Source: CAZXDS01 sp964639525 (GTDB lineage: Bacteria; Bacteroidota; Ignavibacteria; Ignavibacteriales; Melioribacteraceae). Taken from it: a stretch of DNA of 22,675 nucleotides. This document shows, piece by piece, positions 14,718 through 22,393 of the stretch (positions are counted from its first letter, which is position 1; each line of letters starts with the position of its first letter). The notes below the pieces were generated by a model that saw nothing but the letters and a program-made list of their open reading frames with translations, did no database searches and was not told the DNA's origin. A program made the translations under genes and the position numbers. The stretch covers positions 1 to 22,675 of the forward strand of contig CAZXDS010000031.1 in NCBI GenBank assembly GCA_964639525.1, read 5' to 3'.

Positions 14718-15860
14718 ATGAATTCAAACAAAAACATAACGATTGTTGGAGCTGGACCTGCCGGATTAACAGCCTCAATAATTTTGAAAAATTCCGGTTA
14801 TGATGTAAACTTGTATGAACAGAATAGCAATGTAGGACTTCGTTTCAATGGTGATTTCCAAGGACTTGAAAATTGGTCGGATACAAAAGATACTTTGGAA
14901 TTATTAAATAATCTCGGTATAAAAATAAATTTCTTGTGCCAACCATATTATGGGAAAGATGGTTATTTTTACGGACCCAATCTAAAAAAAATAAAAGTTA
15001 AATCAGCCCGTCCCCTTTTTTACTTAATTGAGAGAGGTTCAAATGAAAACTCTCTGGACAGAGGACTTCTTAAACAAGCTGAAGATGCAGGTGTAAATAT
15101 ATTTTGGGAACAAAAACTTGATGCAGTAAAAGAAGGGAAAGCTATTGTAGGCAGCGGACCAAAAGCCGCCGATGCAATAGCCAAAGGAATAGTTTTTAAA
15201 ACTTCGTATAAAAATATATTTATTGGTTTTCTTGATAATAAAATTGCACCGAAAGGTTATTCTTATCTACTTGTAAATGAAGGAAAAGCTACATTTGCCA
15301 CTTGTCTTTTTGAAGACTTTAAGAATGAAAAACTTTATTTCAAAAAGGCATTAAATAGGTTGGATTCGATTGTAGATATTGAAAAAATTGATCAACATGA
15401 ATTCGGCGGATTTGTAATTTTTTTTAACGAGCCAAAGTATTCCAAAGATAACAGAATTTTATATGTCGGCGAAAATGCAGGATTTCAGGATGCACTTTGG
15501 GGTTTTGGAATTAAATATGCAATACTCTCCGGATATTATGCAGCACAAAGTATTATTTTTAATAAAAGTTACAAAGCACTTTGCGAAAAATATCTTAGTC
15601 CAAAACTACAAACTTCGTTTGCTAACAGATTTTTATTTGCCCATTTCACAAATTTTGGTTATTCATTTATTCTATCGAGGTTAAAAAATTTTGATGATGT
15701 TATTCTTCCGTTAAGGAAACATTATAACCAATCAAATTCTAAAAAAATAGTTTATCAAATTGCTAAAAGATGGTATAAAACCAGGTTAATAGATAAACAA
15801 TGCTTACATCATAATTGTGATTGTGTGTGGTGTAGGCATGGGAAAACTGCTCATGGATAA
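14718..15860 (+). CDS. Geranylgeranyl reductase-like FAD oxidoreductase with Cys/His tail
   Basis: This 380-residue flavoprotein starts with a Rossmann fold for FAD: G11-A-G-P-A-G16, then an acidic residue at the end of strand 2 (YEQN). Further family marks are LDRGLLKQAEDAGV, APKGYSYLLVNEG, and a GENAGF...GFGIKYA...SGYYAA segment that matches the second FAD contact of the GGR/FixC group. These enzymes reduce isoprenoid double bonds or act as quinone-type oxidoreductases, so the substrate cannot be told from sequence. The unusual part is the end (residues 362-380), which carries C362, C367, C369 and C372 with four His. A metal or Fe-S/Cu site there is inferred. No strong Shine-Dalgarno site is seen. 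ATG 14718 is the first Met before the Rossmann motif. Confidence 0.8.
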   Translation: MNSNKNITIVGAGPAGLTASIILKNSGYDVNLYEQNSNVGLRFNGDFQGLENWSDTKDTLELLNNLGIKINFLCQPYYGKDGYFYGPNLKKIKVKSARPLFYLIERGSNENSLDRGLLKQAEDAGVNIFWEQKLDAVKEGKAIVGSGPKAADAIAKGIVFKTSYKNIFIGFLDNKIAPKGYSYLLVNEGKATFATCLFEDFKNEKLYFKKALNRLDSIVDIEKIDQHEFGGFVIFFNEPKYSKDNRILYVGENAGFQDALWGFGIKYAILSGYYAAQSIIFNKSYKALCEKYLSPKLQTSFANRFLFAHFTNFGYSFILSRLKNFDDVILPLRKHYNQSNSKKIVYQIAKRWYKTRLIDKQCLHHNCDCVWCRHGKTAHG

Positions 15861-15917
15861 TTCAGTATTAAACCAAAAAATATTGTTTTTGCAACTGTTT
15901 ATTTTGTAATGGAGTAC

Positions 15918-15950
15918 CTCTAATTAGAGTTTTTATTATTAGATAATAAA
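15918..15950 (+). promoter_or_regulatory. Palindromes upstream of the YHS-like gene
   Basis: CTCTAATTAGAG (15918-15929) is a perfect 12-base palindrome. Immediately after it, 15932-15939 and 15943-15950 form an AT-only stem with a 3-base loop. Together they could be a weak terminator of the flavoprotein gene (TTTTTATT follows the first palindrome) or an operator for the small gene at 15994. Confidence 0.3.
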
Positions 15951-15993
15951 CTTTGTAAGTTACTATTACTAGATTTAAAATTATGGAGGAAAT

Positions 15994-16164
15994 ATGGAAC
16001 GTTGTATTGTATGCGGGATGGACGTAGTAAATTCGGAAAATACGGAATCAACTGTTATTAAAGATAAAACTTATTATTTCTGTACTGCATTGTGTAAGGT
16101 ATTGTTTTTGCAAGAGCCTGAGAAATATTTGGATAGTGTTAAAGATGATGAGAAAAAGGGATAG
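15994..16164 (+). CDS. YHS-domain-like small Cys protein
   Basis: This 56-residue protein follows a strong GGAGGA at 15985-15990. Four Cys are placed as in YHS/TRASH-type knuckles: C4-x2-C7 followed by GM, then FC30 and C34, with F38 and the closing PEKYL. Such mini-domains bind a soft or zinc-like ion and occur as sensors or chaperones in copper ATPases and lead/mercury systems. No transmembrane segment is present, so it is probably cytoplasmic. It lies between the flavoprotein and the multicopper oxidase. A cytoplasmic copper chaperone or metal-sensing role is the inference, and the family assignment itself is fairly safe. Confidence 0.75.
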   Translation: MERCIVCGMDVVNSENTESTVIKDKTYYFCTALCKVLFLQEPEKYLDSVKDDEKKG

Positions 16165-16305
16165 GAATTTATTTCTGCATCCGTAATGCTTAATCATATT
16201 TCAACACGGTTTTTTTATATGTCTTGGACATTTAAAATATTAGTATTTTAATAATTTGATATGGTTTAAATAGGTTATGGTAATTATTTTTTTTAGATTT
16301 CTTTA

Positions 16306-16330
16306 TATAATTTTTCTTTTGCAAGGAGGA
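16306..16330 (+). promoter_or_regulatory. Candidate -10 box and strong ribosome site before the multicopper oxidase
   Basis: TATAAT at 16306-16311 is a perfect -10 hexamer, but the -35 region at 16283-16288 (ATTATT) is poor. It is close to the start, so the leader would be short. AAGGAGGA at 16323-16330 is an unusually complete ribosome site for ATG 16335. Confidence 0.35.
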
Positions 16331-16334
16331 ATAA

Positions 16335-17525
16335 ATGAAAAGACGTGATTTTCTTAAAGTTTCTACTACTGTTGCAGCCGCTTCTATTTTACCTACTTCA
16401 TTACTTTCGGCTCAAGTTATAAAAGAAAATAAAAGGAAATTTCCAAATATTTTAAAGCCTAATATTAGTAATGGAGTAAAGGAATTTGAACTATATGTTG
16501 AGATAGTAGAACATGAAGCTGTGCCCGGATTTAAATTCCATACGCTAGCTTTTAACGGACAAATACCAGGGCCCGAATTAAGAGTAAATAAAGGTGACAG
16601 AGTTCGAGTAAAATTTAAAAACAAAACCGAACTAAATCATACTATTCACTGGCATGGTATATATGTACCGTGGAGAATGGACGGTGTTCCCTATGTAACG
16701 CAAATGCCCGTAATGCCTGGTCAGGAGTTTGTTTATGAATTTACTGCCGAACCATATGGTACTCATTTCTATCACTGTCATTGGGGAACATTATTGCACA
16801 TGCAGTCGGGAATGTACGGCAGTTTTATTGTAGAAGATCCGGACGATCCTATTAAAAAATCATATCCGTATGAGCGAGAATACACACTTGTATATTCTGC
16901 ACATGATTCCAATTTTATTCGTAATGAACTGGATGCAATGCTTGAACGAATGAAAGAAAGAATGTATTTGATGAAAAACGGTAGATTTAATAAAGAGAGA
17001 TTTGCAACCTTTAACACTAAAGATGAATTTGTTAAGGCTGTTGAAAATGGTTATATCCCTCCTTATGTTACAAACAGACGTTCTATGTCCGAATTACCGC
17101 AGCCGAATTGGTTTACTGTTAACGGGAAGTCTTATCCTATGACGCCAAACATTTACATCAAGGAAGGTGAAAATATCAGAGTTCGACTAATTAACGCAGG
17201 TACGGAAGAACATTATCTTCACCTTCATGGTCATGATTTTTGGCAGGTTTGTAATGACGGTATTCCCATACAACAACCGATGCAAATGAATACACTTAGA
17301 TTAAGCCCAGGTAAAACTTTAGATATTATAATTGAGGGGAAAAATAGAGGTATTTGGACTTTCCACGATCACGATACAAGACGAGTTACTAATAACGGAC
17401 TCTATCCCGGCGGGAACTTATTGGCGCTGGTTTATGAAGATATGCCGGCAAAAGAAGCCGAATTGAATATGATGGCAAAGAAGATGGGATTACCTTCGTT
17501 ACCAATAATAGCTTTAGACGAATAA
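16335..17525 (+). CDS. Tat-exported two-domain multicopper oxidase with type 1 site in domain 1
   Basis: This 396-residue enzyme opens with the twin-arginine signal MKRRDFLK and a hydrophobic stretch ending SAQ, so it is exported folded with copper. The four HxH pairs of the trinuclear centre are all present: H105/H107, H147/H149, H296/H298 and H344/H346. The type 1 copper ligands appear in domain 1: H102, C148, H155 and M160 (HCHWGTLLHMQSGM). In domain 2 the usual HCH is HDH with Asp345, so that site lacks the Cys. This is the arrangement described for type C two-domain oxidases, and nitrite reductase has its type 1 site in the same domain. A middle insertion (about 190-250) is charged. Its likely job is oxidation of Cu(I) to less toxic Cu(II) in the periplasm. 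A general laccase role is possible. Confidence 0.92.
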   Translation: MKRRDFLKVSTTVAAASILPTSLLSAQVIKENKRKFPNILKPNISNGVKEFELYVEIVEHEAVPGFKFHTLAFNGQIPGPELRVNKGDRVRVKFKNKTELNHTIHWHGIYVPWRMDGVPYVTQMPVMPGQEFVYEFTAEPYGTHFYHCHWGTLLHMQSGMYGSFIVEDPDDPIKKSYPYEREYTLVYSAHDSNFIRNELDAMLERMKERMYLMKNGRFNKERFATFNTKDEFVKAVENGYIPPYVTNRRSMSELPQPNWFTVNGKSYPMTPNIYIKEGENIRVRLINAGTEEHYLHLHGHDFWQVCNDGIPIQQPMQMNTLRLSPGKTLDIIIEGKNRGIWTFHDHDTRRVTNNGLYPGGNLLALVYEDMPAKEAELNMMAKKMGLPSLPIIALDE

Positions 17526-17566
17526 TCGGTTAAAATGATTACTATTTAATTTTAGGAGATATTCTA

Positions 17567-18760
17567 ATGTTAAAACAAAAGTTTCTTTGGAAAGCAATCT
17601 TTATTTTAAGCTTTACCTTTTTGGGAACAATATTTGGGCAAATCAGCCCAGAGATTCAGCTTGGCGCAAGAGGTGTTATGTCAGTGAACGTTGATGCTAA
17701 TTCTGATAAAACTACTTCCGCAATTAATGACTTTTCCGATTCCGGAATATTATTAGGATTCCGTCAAAAACTATACAGTAACTTTCGCGGTCAGTTTGTA
17801 ATTGGAATGCAGTTCCCTGATGCCAACTCAAATCTTGGACAAATATTTTTTCATCAAACATTTTTAAAATTAGAAGATCGAACGAATATTATTAAACTCG
17901 GACGTTCAAGAGTAGCAAGCGCGTTAATAGAGTTCCCTACCTTGAGGGACGACGATGCTCTGCATTTTACCGATGTTCTGAACCCTTTTTCCTCGGGTGT
18001 TAACTCCGAAGATAATCAATACGGAAATGTATTTGAATACACACACATTTTCAAACAGCGCTTCCATTTAAAAATTCATGGTGAACATTTTACTAAGTCT
18101 CCCAAATTTCCTAATACAGCAGAAACCGACTTTAGTTTAAATGCAATCGGAATGTCATTTGTTTATCGTGTTCCTGCTACACAATTATGGGAACGTCCTG
18201 TTCTTCAGCAGATAGGAATTGGTTTTAATAATTTTCTTACCGATAGAACCGGATACACAAAAGAATACGACAAAATGTTAAAGATTATATCGTTGTCCAC
18301 AATATTTAACATACTAAGAGACCCTGTTTATTTTATAGATTTAAGAAGCCAATTTATTTATAATCAAGGGTTTGATGAAATAACGAAAATCACCGATTTC
18401 TATTCAATGAGCAGAGCAGCTTCTATTTCATCCTTTACAAGTCTTCGTTATCTATATAGAAAATTAGAAAGACCATCGCTTCAGGTTTCCGTTTCGGCAG
18501 GTTATAAAAGTTTTACTGATTTATCAAACAGTACTTATCAGCTGCAATTAATTTTAAATACATTTTATAGACTGGGTGCAAATTTTGATATTGGTGTACA
18601 ATTCCAGTACACTAAAAATAACGGATATATGCAAACATTATTCGGTAATAATGAAACACGAATTCAGCTTGCCCTTGTATATTCAGTTGAACAACTATGG
18701 AACAGCCAATTCGGTGACAGAGAATCGCTGTTAAATTTGGAACATGGCTACATTCCTTAA
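17567..18760 (+). CDS. Large outer-membrane porin-like protein
   Basis: This 397-residue protein follows AGGAG and ATG 17567 and has a signal peptide (about 1-24, ending IFGQI). The body is rich in aromatic, Gly and alternating residues in strand-like blocks (GILLGFRQKLYSNFRGQFVIGMQF, LRYLYRKL, DIGVQFQYTKN) and ends in a barrel-type region, consistent with 14-16 strands. Motifs of RND outer-membrane channels are absent. I cannot name the family. It directly follows the oxidase (41 bases), so the two are likely co-transcribed, and it could pass metal or substrate across the outer membrane. Confidence 0.65.
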   Translation: MLKQKFLWKAIFILSFTFLGTIFGQISPEIQLGARGVMSVNVDANSDKTTSAINDFSDSGILLGFRQKLYSNFRGQFVIGMQFPDANSNLGQIFFHQTFLKLEDRTNIIKLGRSRVASALIEFPTLRDDDALHFTDVLNPFSSGVNSEDNQYGNVFEYTHIFKQRFHLKIHGEHFTKSPKFPNTAETDFSLNAIGMSFVYRVPATQLWERPVLQQIGIGFNNFLTDRTGYTKEYDKMLKIISLSTIFNILRDPVYFIDLRSQFIYNQGFDEITKITDFYSMSRAASISSFTSLRYLYRKLERPSLQVSVSAGYKSFTDLSNSTYQLQLILNTFYRLGANFDIGVQFQYTKNNGYMQTLFGNNETRIQLALVYSVEQLWNSQFGDRESLLNLEHGYIP

Positions 18761-18769
18761 TTTAAGGAA
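18753..18769 (+). terminator. Hairpin over the stop of the porin-like gene
   Basis: TTCCTTAA (18753-18760) pairs exactly with TTAAGGAA (18762-18769) around one base. The stop codon is inside the stem. No T-run follows, so it may stabilise the mRNA end rather than terminate. Confidence 0.35.
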
Positions 18770-18835
18770 CATATTCTATTAAATATTTTAGAACAATGTA
18801 AATAAATTATTATCATCTAAGTAAGGAGAATTAAA

Positions 18836-19222
18836 ATGTCATACGCATTTTCAAAAAAGGTAGATTTAACCTACGATGAAGCAATTGAAAAAGTAACCGA
18901 AGAACTAAAAAAAGAAGGTTTTGGAATTTTAACGGAAATTGACGTGCAGGCAACATTAAAAAAGAAATTGGATGTTGACTTTAAACCGTATAAAATTCTT
19001 GGTGCGTGCAATCCGCCTTTTGCATATAAAACACTTCAAGCCGAAGAACAAATCGGTTTAATGCTGCCTTGCAATGTAATTGTTTACATAAATGATAATG
19101 ATGAAACAATAGTAGCCGCCGTAGATCCGGCTGCTTCGATGCAGGCAGTTCAAAACGAATCACTCGGTGAAATTGCCGAAACGGTTCAGAACAAACTAAA
19201 AAGCGTTATTGAAACGCTTTAA
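18836..19222 (+). CDS. DUF302 protein
   Basis: This 128-residue cytoplasmic protein lacks a signal peptide and follows a good AGGAG (18821-18830 region). The pattern fits DUF302: TYDEAIEKVTEELKKEGFGILTEIDVQ, DVDFKPYKILGACNPPFAYKTL, then GLMLPCNVIVY and a helical end. The conserved Cys in GACNPP and in LPCNV could bind metal or sense redox. DUF302 proteins are often found with copper, sulfur or thioredoxin genes and have no settled biochemical function. It lies between the outer-membrane protein and the CsoR-like regulator. Confidence 0.85.
   Translation: MSYAFSKKVDLTYDEAIEKVTEELKKEGFGILTEIDVQATLKKKLDVDFKPYKILGACNPPFAYKTLQAEEQIGLMLPCNVIVYINDNDETIVAAVDPAASMQAVQNESLGEIAETVQNKLKSVIETL
19200..19220 (+). 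terminator. Hairpin overlapping the end of the DUF302 gene
   Basis: AAAGCGTT (19200-19207) pairs exactly with AACGCTTT (19213-19220) around a 5-base loop. The stem encodes the last codons. An A-rich stretch follows, not T, so it may act on transcript stability. Confidence 0.4.
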
Positions 19223-19345
19223 ATAAAAAAGAATTATTGAATTGTTTTATAGTGGAAATAGTTTTGTCAATATTATTGTCAAATTTAGTTGCTGTGTGAA
19301 AAGAATTATCCAACACTTTAAGTACTGTGATATGAACTAAAAAAT

Positions 19346-19383
19346 AAATATTTAAAACCTGTTTTAACGGGTTTTAAATATTT
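19346..19383 (+). terminator. 14-bp inverted repeat with T-run upstream of the CsoR-like gene
   Basis: Bases 19346-19359 are the exact reverse complement of 19370-19383, with a 10-base loop, and are followed by a T (19384). The right arm ends ATATTT. This is the best intrinsic-terminator candidate in the window and would close the transcript ending with the DUF302 gene. Confidence 0.55.
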
Positions 19384-19390
19384 TCACACG

Positions 19391-19404
19391 GTTCTAAATA
19401 GAAC
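19391..19404. promoter_or_regulatory. Palindrome near the CsoR-like start, candidate operator
   Basis: GTTCTA-AA-TAGAAC is a palindrome with two central bases that lies 27 bases before ATG 19431. Repressors of the CsoR family bind symmetric sites in their own promoter, so it is a reasonable autoregulatory operator. No footprint exists to support it. Confidence 0.35.
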
Positions 19405-19430
19405 TGACTATTTAAGTATAAGAAAATAAA

Positions 19431-19805
19431 ATGGAACTTTACGAAGAAATAAAAGAGTTGAAAAAGCATCTTCATTACTTAAAAGGACAGATTGATGCCG
19501 TTGAGAAAATGCTTAACCAAGGAAAAAATCTCAATGATGTTTATACACAATTTAAAGCTTTGCAAGGAACAATGGATAAAACGTCATATCTTTTATTGGA
19601 AGAAATATTAAGAAAAGAACTTGCATTAAAAATTGTAAAAGCCGTTGATGCCTGCCCCGGGAATTGCAGTGATGCCGAAAAAATTCAATTCGCAAAAGAA
19701 GAGTTTCCTAATTTAGAAGTTAACAAAGTAGCCTCAATTATTTCCGAGATGGACAAAATAAAGGAGCGGCTTGACAATCTTAATGGAAATAGTAAAAACA
19801 AATAA
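19431..19805 (+). CDS. CsoR-like metal-sensing repressor lacking the usual ligands
   Basis: This 124-residue all-helical protein aligns with CsoR/RcnR repressors (DUF156): HLHYLKGQIDAVEKMLNQG matches the first helix and turn, and NLNDVYTQFKALQGTMDK the second. The Cys-His-Cys copper site of CsoR (C36, H61 and C65 in M. tuberculosis) is replaced here by L34, I59 and E63. A pair of Cys (C75 and C79 in ACPGNC) occurs further on, where CsoR has none. A C-terminal helix follows to residue 124. It has only a weak purine run before ATG 19431. I infer a DNA-binding sensor with a different trigger (another metal, redox or persulfide). It could alternatively have lost regulation or acquired another function. 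Confidence 0.7.
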   Translation: MELYEEIKELKKHLHYLKGQIDAVEKMLNQGKNLNDVYTQFKALQGTMDKTSYLLLEEILRKELALKIVKAVDACPGNCSDAEKIQFAKEEFPNLEVNKVASIISEMDKIKERLDNLNGNSKNK

Positions 19806-19843
19806 ACTCTAATTTCCTCTCAAATTAATAAATCATAATTCCC

Positions 19844-19873
19844 TTGACACACTCCCCCACCTTAAAATATATT
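19844..19873 (+). promoter_or_regulatory. Candidate sigma-70-type promoter
   Basis: TTGACA (19844-19849), an 18-base spacer and TATATT (19868-19873) are close to consensus. It lies about 80 bases before ATG 19951 and after the CsoR-like gene, so it would drive the thioredoxin-like operon. Confidence 0.45.
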
Positions 19874-19888
19874 TAAAAAGCAATTGAT

Positions 19889-19914
19889 AATGGATAGTTG
19901 ACAATTGAAAATTA
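19889..19914. repeat. 26-base dispersed repeat, copy 2
   Basis: This copy differs from bases 11596-11621 at three positions and is 37 bases upstream of ATG 19951. The first copy is 70 bases upstream of the CopB start. Both are in intergenic sequence before metal-related genes. Confidence 0.45.
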
Positions 19915-19950
19915 CTTCAAGGAAATGATAATATAAAAAAAGGAGATAAA

Positions 19951-20229
19951 ATGTTAAACAACAAAAACACCACACATAAAATAGAAATCTTTTCCGCCGG
20001 TTGTAAATTTTGCAGCGGTGTAGAGAATCAAGTTAAAAAAATTAAAGGTAGTAACGACACTTTGATAACTTACAATTTAAACGATGAGGCAACTGCAGTT
20101 GAATATTATCAAGCTGCAAAAAAATATGGTATTAATTCGGTTCCTTCAGTCGTTGTTGATGAGAAACTTCTTGGCTGTTGCGGTTCAAACGGGTTTAATA
20201 AAGAAATTTTAACTACCTCATTAAATTAA
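19951..20229 (+). CDS. Thioredoxin/glutaredoxin-like protein
   Basis: This 92-residue protein has the redox motif C18-x2-C21 (AGCKFC), a cis-Pro at P65 (NSVPSVVVD) and a thioredoxin-fold helix-strand pattern. A second pair, C76-C77 (LLGCCGSNG), lies near the C-terminus and could form a further disulfide or metal site. There is no signal peptide, so it is probably cytoplasmic. AAAGGAG precedes ATG 19951. Its stop is one base from the next gene, so the two are co-transcribed. In this context it may reduce thiols oxidised by copper or buffer Cu(I) with its vicinal Cys. Confidence 0.85.
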   Translation: MLNNKNTTHKIEIFSAGCKFCSGVENQVKKIKGSNDTLITYNLNDEATAVEYYQAAKKYGINSVPSVVVDEKLLGCCGSNGFNKEILTTSLN

Positions 20230-20230
20230 T

Positions 20231-21004
20231 ATGAAAAGAGTAAATAAATATTTAAAACCGGTTTTGATCTTAGGATTATTATTTGTTTTTACTAATATAT
20301 CAAAAGCACAAGGTCCGCCTATCTATACTGATACTCCAATATTGTTGGGACTTGACGGCGGCGGCATTAGAACATTCGCTAAATTTACATCAACGGAGAG
20401 CGTAAACTCTTTTGTTCAACCGTTTGTTATACCGTATAATTTAACAACCGATTTCCAAATAGGAATTATACAGCCGTTTGTTGTTTTGTTCCATGAAGGA
20501 ATAGACAGCAAGTCCGGTTTTGGTAATTTAACTGTATTCGGCAAGTATTCCGTTTTCCAAAAGAATGGCAAAGGCAAAACTTTCAGAGGGATATTGAAAT
20601 ACAAGCAAAGTTTTAATTCCGGTTCCGGTAAAGTGAGTCCCAAAGCTGTAATATCTCAGTTCGATTTTGTAACGGGTTATATTACAACTAAATACGGGAT
20701 TTACGGTTCAATCGGTTATGCTTTTATTTCAAACAATATGAATGACAAAGTATTTTTTAACTTGGCGTTTGGTTATCCTTTTCTTCCGCAGAAGTATCCG
20801 CCGTTTCAGCTAAATTTATTTCTGGAAATAAACGGCAGTAATACTTTGGATATAAACAAATACTTGATTTTCATATCACCCGGGATTCAGTTAATTGCAA
20901 CTTCTACTTTTTTAATTGAAGCCGGATTTCAAATACCGGTTGTTGATGATATGAACTCCATTGATTATTCCACTTCTCTTGGGATTAGGTATTTAATATT
21001 CTGA
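20231..21004 (+). CDS. Outer-membrane transporter-like barrel protein
   Basis: This 257-residue protein has a signal peptide (about 1-26, ending SKAQ) and a barrel-like body: YNLTTDFQIGIIQPFVVLF, SGFGNLTVFGKYSVF and FRGILKYKQSF, ending TSLGIRYLIF with beta-signal character. It resembles the porin-like family often labelled as transporters of metal or phenolic-compound clusters. It begins one base after the thioredoxin-like stop and is followed by a related barrel at 21242, so a paired role is likely. The exact substrate is unknown. Confidence 0.75.
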   Translation: MKRVNKYLKPVLILGLLFVFTNISKAQGPPIYTDTPILLGLDGGGIRTFAKFTSTESVNSFVQPFVIPYNLTTDFQIGIIQPFVVLFHEGIDSKSGFGNLTVFGKYSVFQKNGKGKTFRGILKYKQSFNSGSGKVSPKAVISQFDFVTGYITTKYGIYGSIGYAFISNNMNDKVFFNLAFGYPFLPQKYPPFQLNLFLEINGSNTLDINKYLIFISPGIQLIATSTFLIEAGFQIPVVDDMNSIDYSTSLGIRYLIF

Positions 21005-21241
21005 ATTTACCAATGTATATGAAGTGCAAGTGATTTTAGAGACTTAGAAAATTAATATAATTTATTGTTAACCACTACCTTTAGTCCGGGAAAAGAGCTA
21101 ACAAAGAGATACGGTTTTGGTGCGATTTTTGGGATTCCTCTTTAGCAGCTTAAAAATCGTAACGAAACCAAATGGACGAAAAAGATAAAAGATATACTAT
21201 TCACAAAGTGATTTTTCACAGAAATCGAAAGGTGATATAAA
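21005..21241 (+). other. Intergenic stretch with a possible gene remnant
   Basis: These 237 bases hold no intact gene. A stop-to-stop frame at 21056-21145 reads as plausible protein (TTTFSPGKELTKRYGFGA, then IFGIPL) but has no start. It could be the tail of a decayed gene. Purine-rich AGGTGA just before 21242 is the ribosome site of the next gene. Nothing else is clear. Confidence 0.3.
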
Positions 21242-22009
21242 ATGGTTGGAATTAAAAAATATATTTTAGTATTCAGTGTAATATTTTTGTTTAATGTAGT
21301 GCAGAATTATGCACACGAACCTATTTACGGTAATGGACCGCATGTACTTTTTAAAGGCGGTTTTGCACCCGGAATTACTCTGCAAAGTGGTTTGGGATTT
21401 ATTGAAAACGAGTTTAATCTTGAATACGGACTAACGGCAAATTTTACAATCGGGACGGATTTATTTTTCAATAACGAAGCCGGCAACTATAAATATAACG
21501 GAATTAAACTTAAAGGTAAATACCGTTTTTACACAAAGTTCAGCCGCGGTGCAATGCTTCAATTTGCAGTTTTGGGCGGTTATAAGTTTTCTAAAGAGAA
21601 TAATTTACCAAACGTATTAAATATTGGACTTGCTGCCGGACGTGAAGCAATTGATTGGTATTGGTTTGCAAGCGCTGTTTATATAGGGAAAATCACAGAT
21701 GAAAAACCCAAGCCCGGTAATGCAATTAATTACGATTTAACTTTCGGATATAGATTTACCAAATTAAGTTATTATAAACCCGACCTAGTTGTTTTTCTTG
21801 AGTTTATCGGGCAACACCAATTTGCTTCAAAATTAAACAATACGGAAATTGAGCAATCAGGCGGAAATTCATGGGCTGTCGCTCCGACCCTTATGTTTAC
21901 TTACCTTAATTATGCACTCCGAACAGGTGTGGAATTCGGCATCGGAGAAAGCGGTTATATAAACAGACCGAAAACAAATTTTAAAGTTTCAATTGAAATG
22001 CATATTTAA
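21242..22009 (+). CDS. Outer-membrane barrel protein, likely paralog of the one at 20231
   Basis: This 255-residue protein has a signal peptide (about 1-23) and a barrel body with GxG and aromatic strands (LEYGLTANFTIGTDLFF, KLKGKYRFYTKFSRGAML, VLGGYKFS). By eye the core pattern (NFTIGTDLFF; KGKYRFY) parallels the 20231 protein (DFQIGIIQPF; FGKYSVF), which suggests a diverged duplicate. Two His lie near the mature start (HEPIYGNGPH) and could be metal contacts. AGGTGA precedes ATG 21242. The HMA-like gene follows 24 bases later. A metal-related outer-membrane channel is inferred. Confidence 0.7.
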   Translation: MVGIKKYILVFSVIFLFNVVQNYAHEPIYGNGPHVLFKGGFAPGITLQSGLGFIENEFNLEYGLTANFTIGTDLFFNNEAGNYKYNGIKLKGKYRFYTKFSRGAMLQFAVLGGYKFSKENNLPNVLNIGLAAGREAIDWYWFASAVYIGKITDEKPKPGNAINYDLTFGYRFTKLSYYKPDLVVFLEFIGQHQFASKLNNTEIEQSGGNSWAVAPTLMFTYLNYALRTGVEFGIGESGYINRPKTNFKVSIEMHI

Positions 22010-22033
22010 CAAATAATAATAAAGGATAAAATA

Positions 22034-22393
22034 ATGGAAGAGAATAAAATTTTTAGAATAATAATATTGGCAATGATATTGGCTTTTAGTTTCTCAAATA
22101 TTCAACTTCAAGCTCAAGAGAAAAAAGAAAGCCAAAAATATGTCAAAATTGAAGTTGACGGATTGGCTTGTCCGTTTTGTGCTTATGGTTTAGAAAAAAA
22201 ATTACGCAGCGATATTAAAGATATCAATAACCTTGATATCAATATCGAAGAAGGTTTTGTAACTTTTGGCTTTCCAAAACAAAATAAACCGAGTAAAGAA
22301 AAGTTGAAAGAAATAGTTTCGGATGCCGGTTTTCAAGCAAAGAACATTTCTTTCTCAAATAATCCTTTTCCTAACGAAGAAGATAAGAAATGA
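22034..22393 (+). CDS. Exported HMA-like copper-binding protein
   Basis: This 119-residue protein has a signal peptide (about 7-28, ending QAQEK) and then a ferredoxin-like HMA domain: KYVKIEVDGLACPFCAYGL, with the metal-binding pair C46-x2-C49, continuing to SDAGFQAKNISF. The motif CPFC replaces the more usual CxxC with MT in front. It is similar to MerP-type periplasmic carriers. AAAGGA precedes ATG 22034. Its TGA overlaps the ATG of the next gene (ATGA), so translation is coupled. It probably carries Cu(I)/Hg(II)-type ions in the periplasm for the barrel proteins nearby. Confidence 0.85.
   Translation: MEENKIFRIIILAMILAFSFSNIQLQAQEKKESQKYVKIEVDGLACPFCAYGLEKKLRSDIKDINNLDINIEEGFVTFGFPKQNKPSKEKLKEIVSDAGFQAKNISFSNNPFPNEEDKK

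Noticed and set aside
21056..21145. Possible separate short gene between the two barrels
   Set aside because: It has no start codon and is stop-bounded. At most it is a remnant, so it is noted only under the intergenic stretch.
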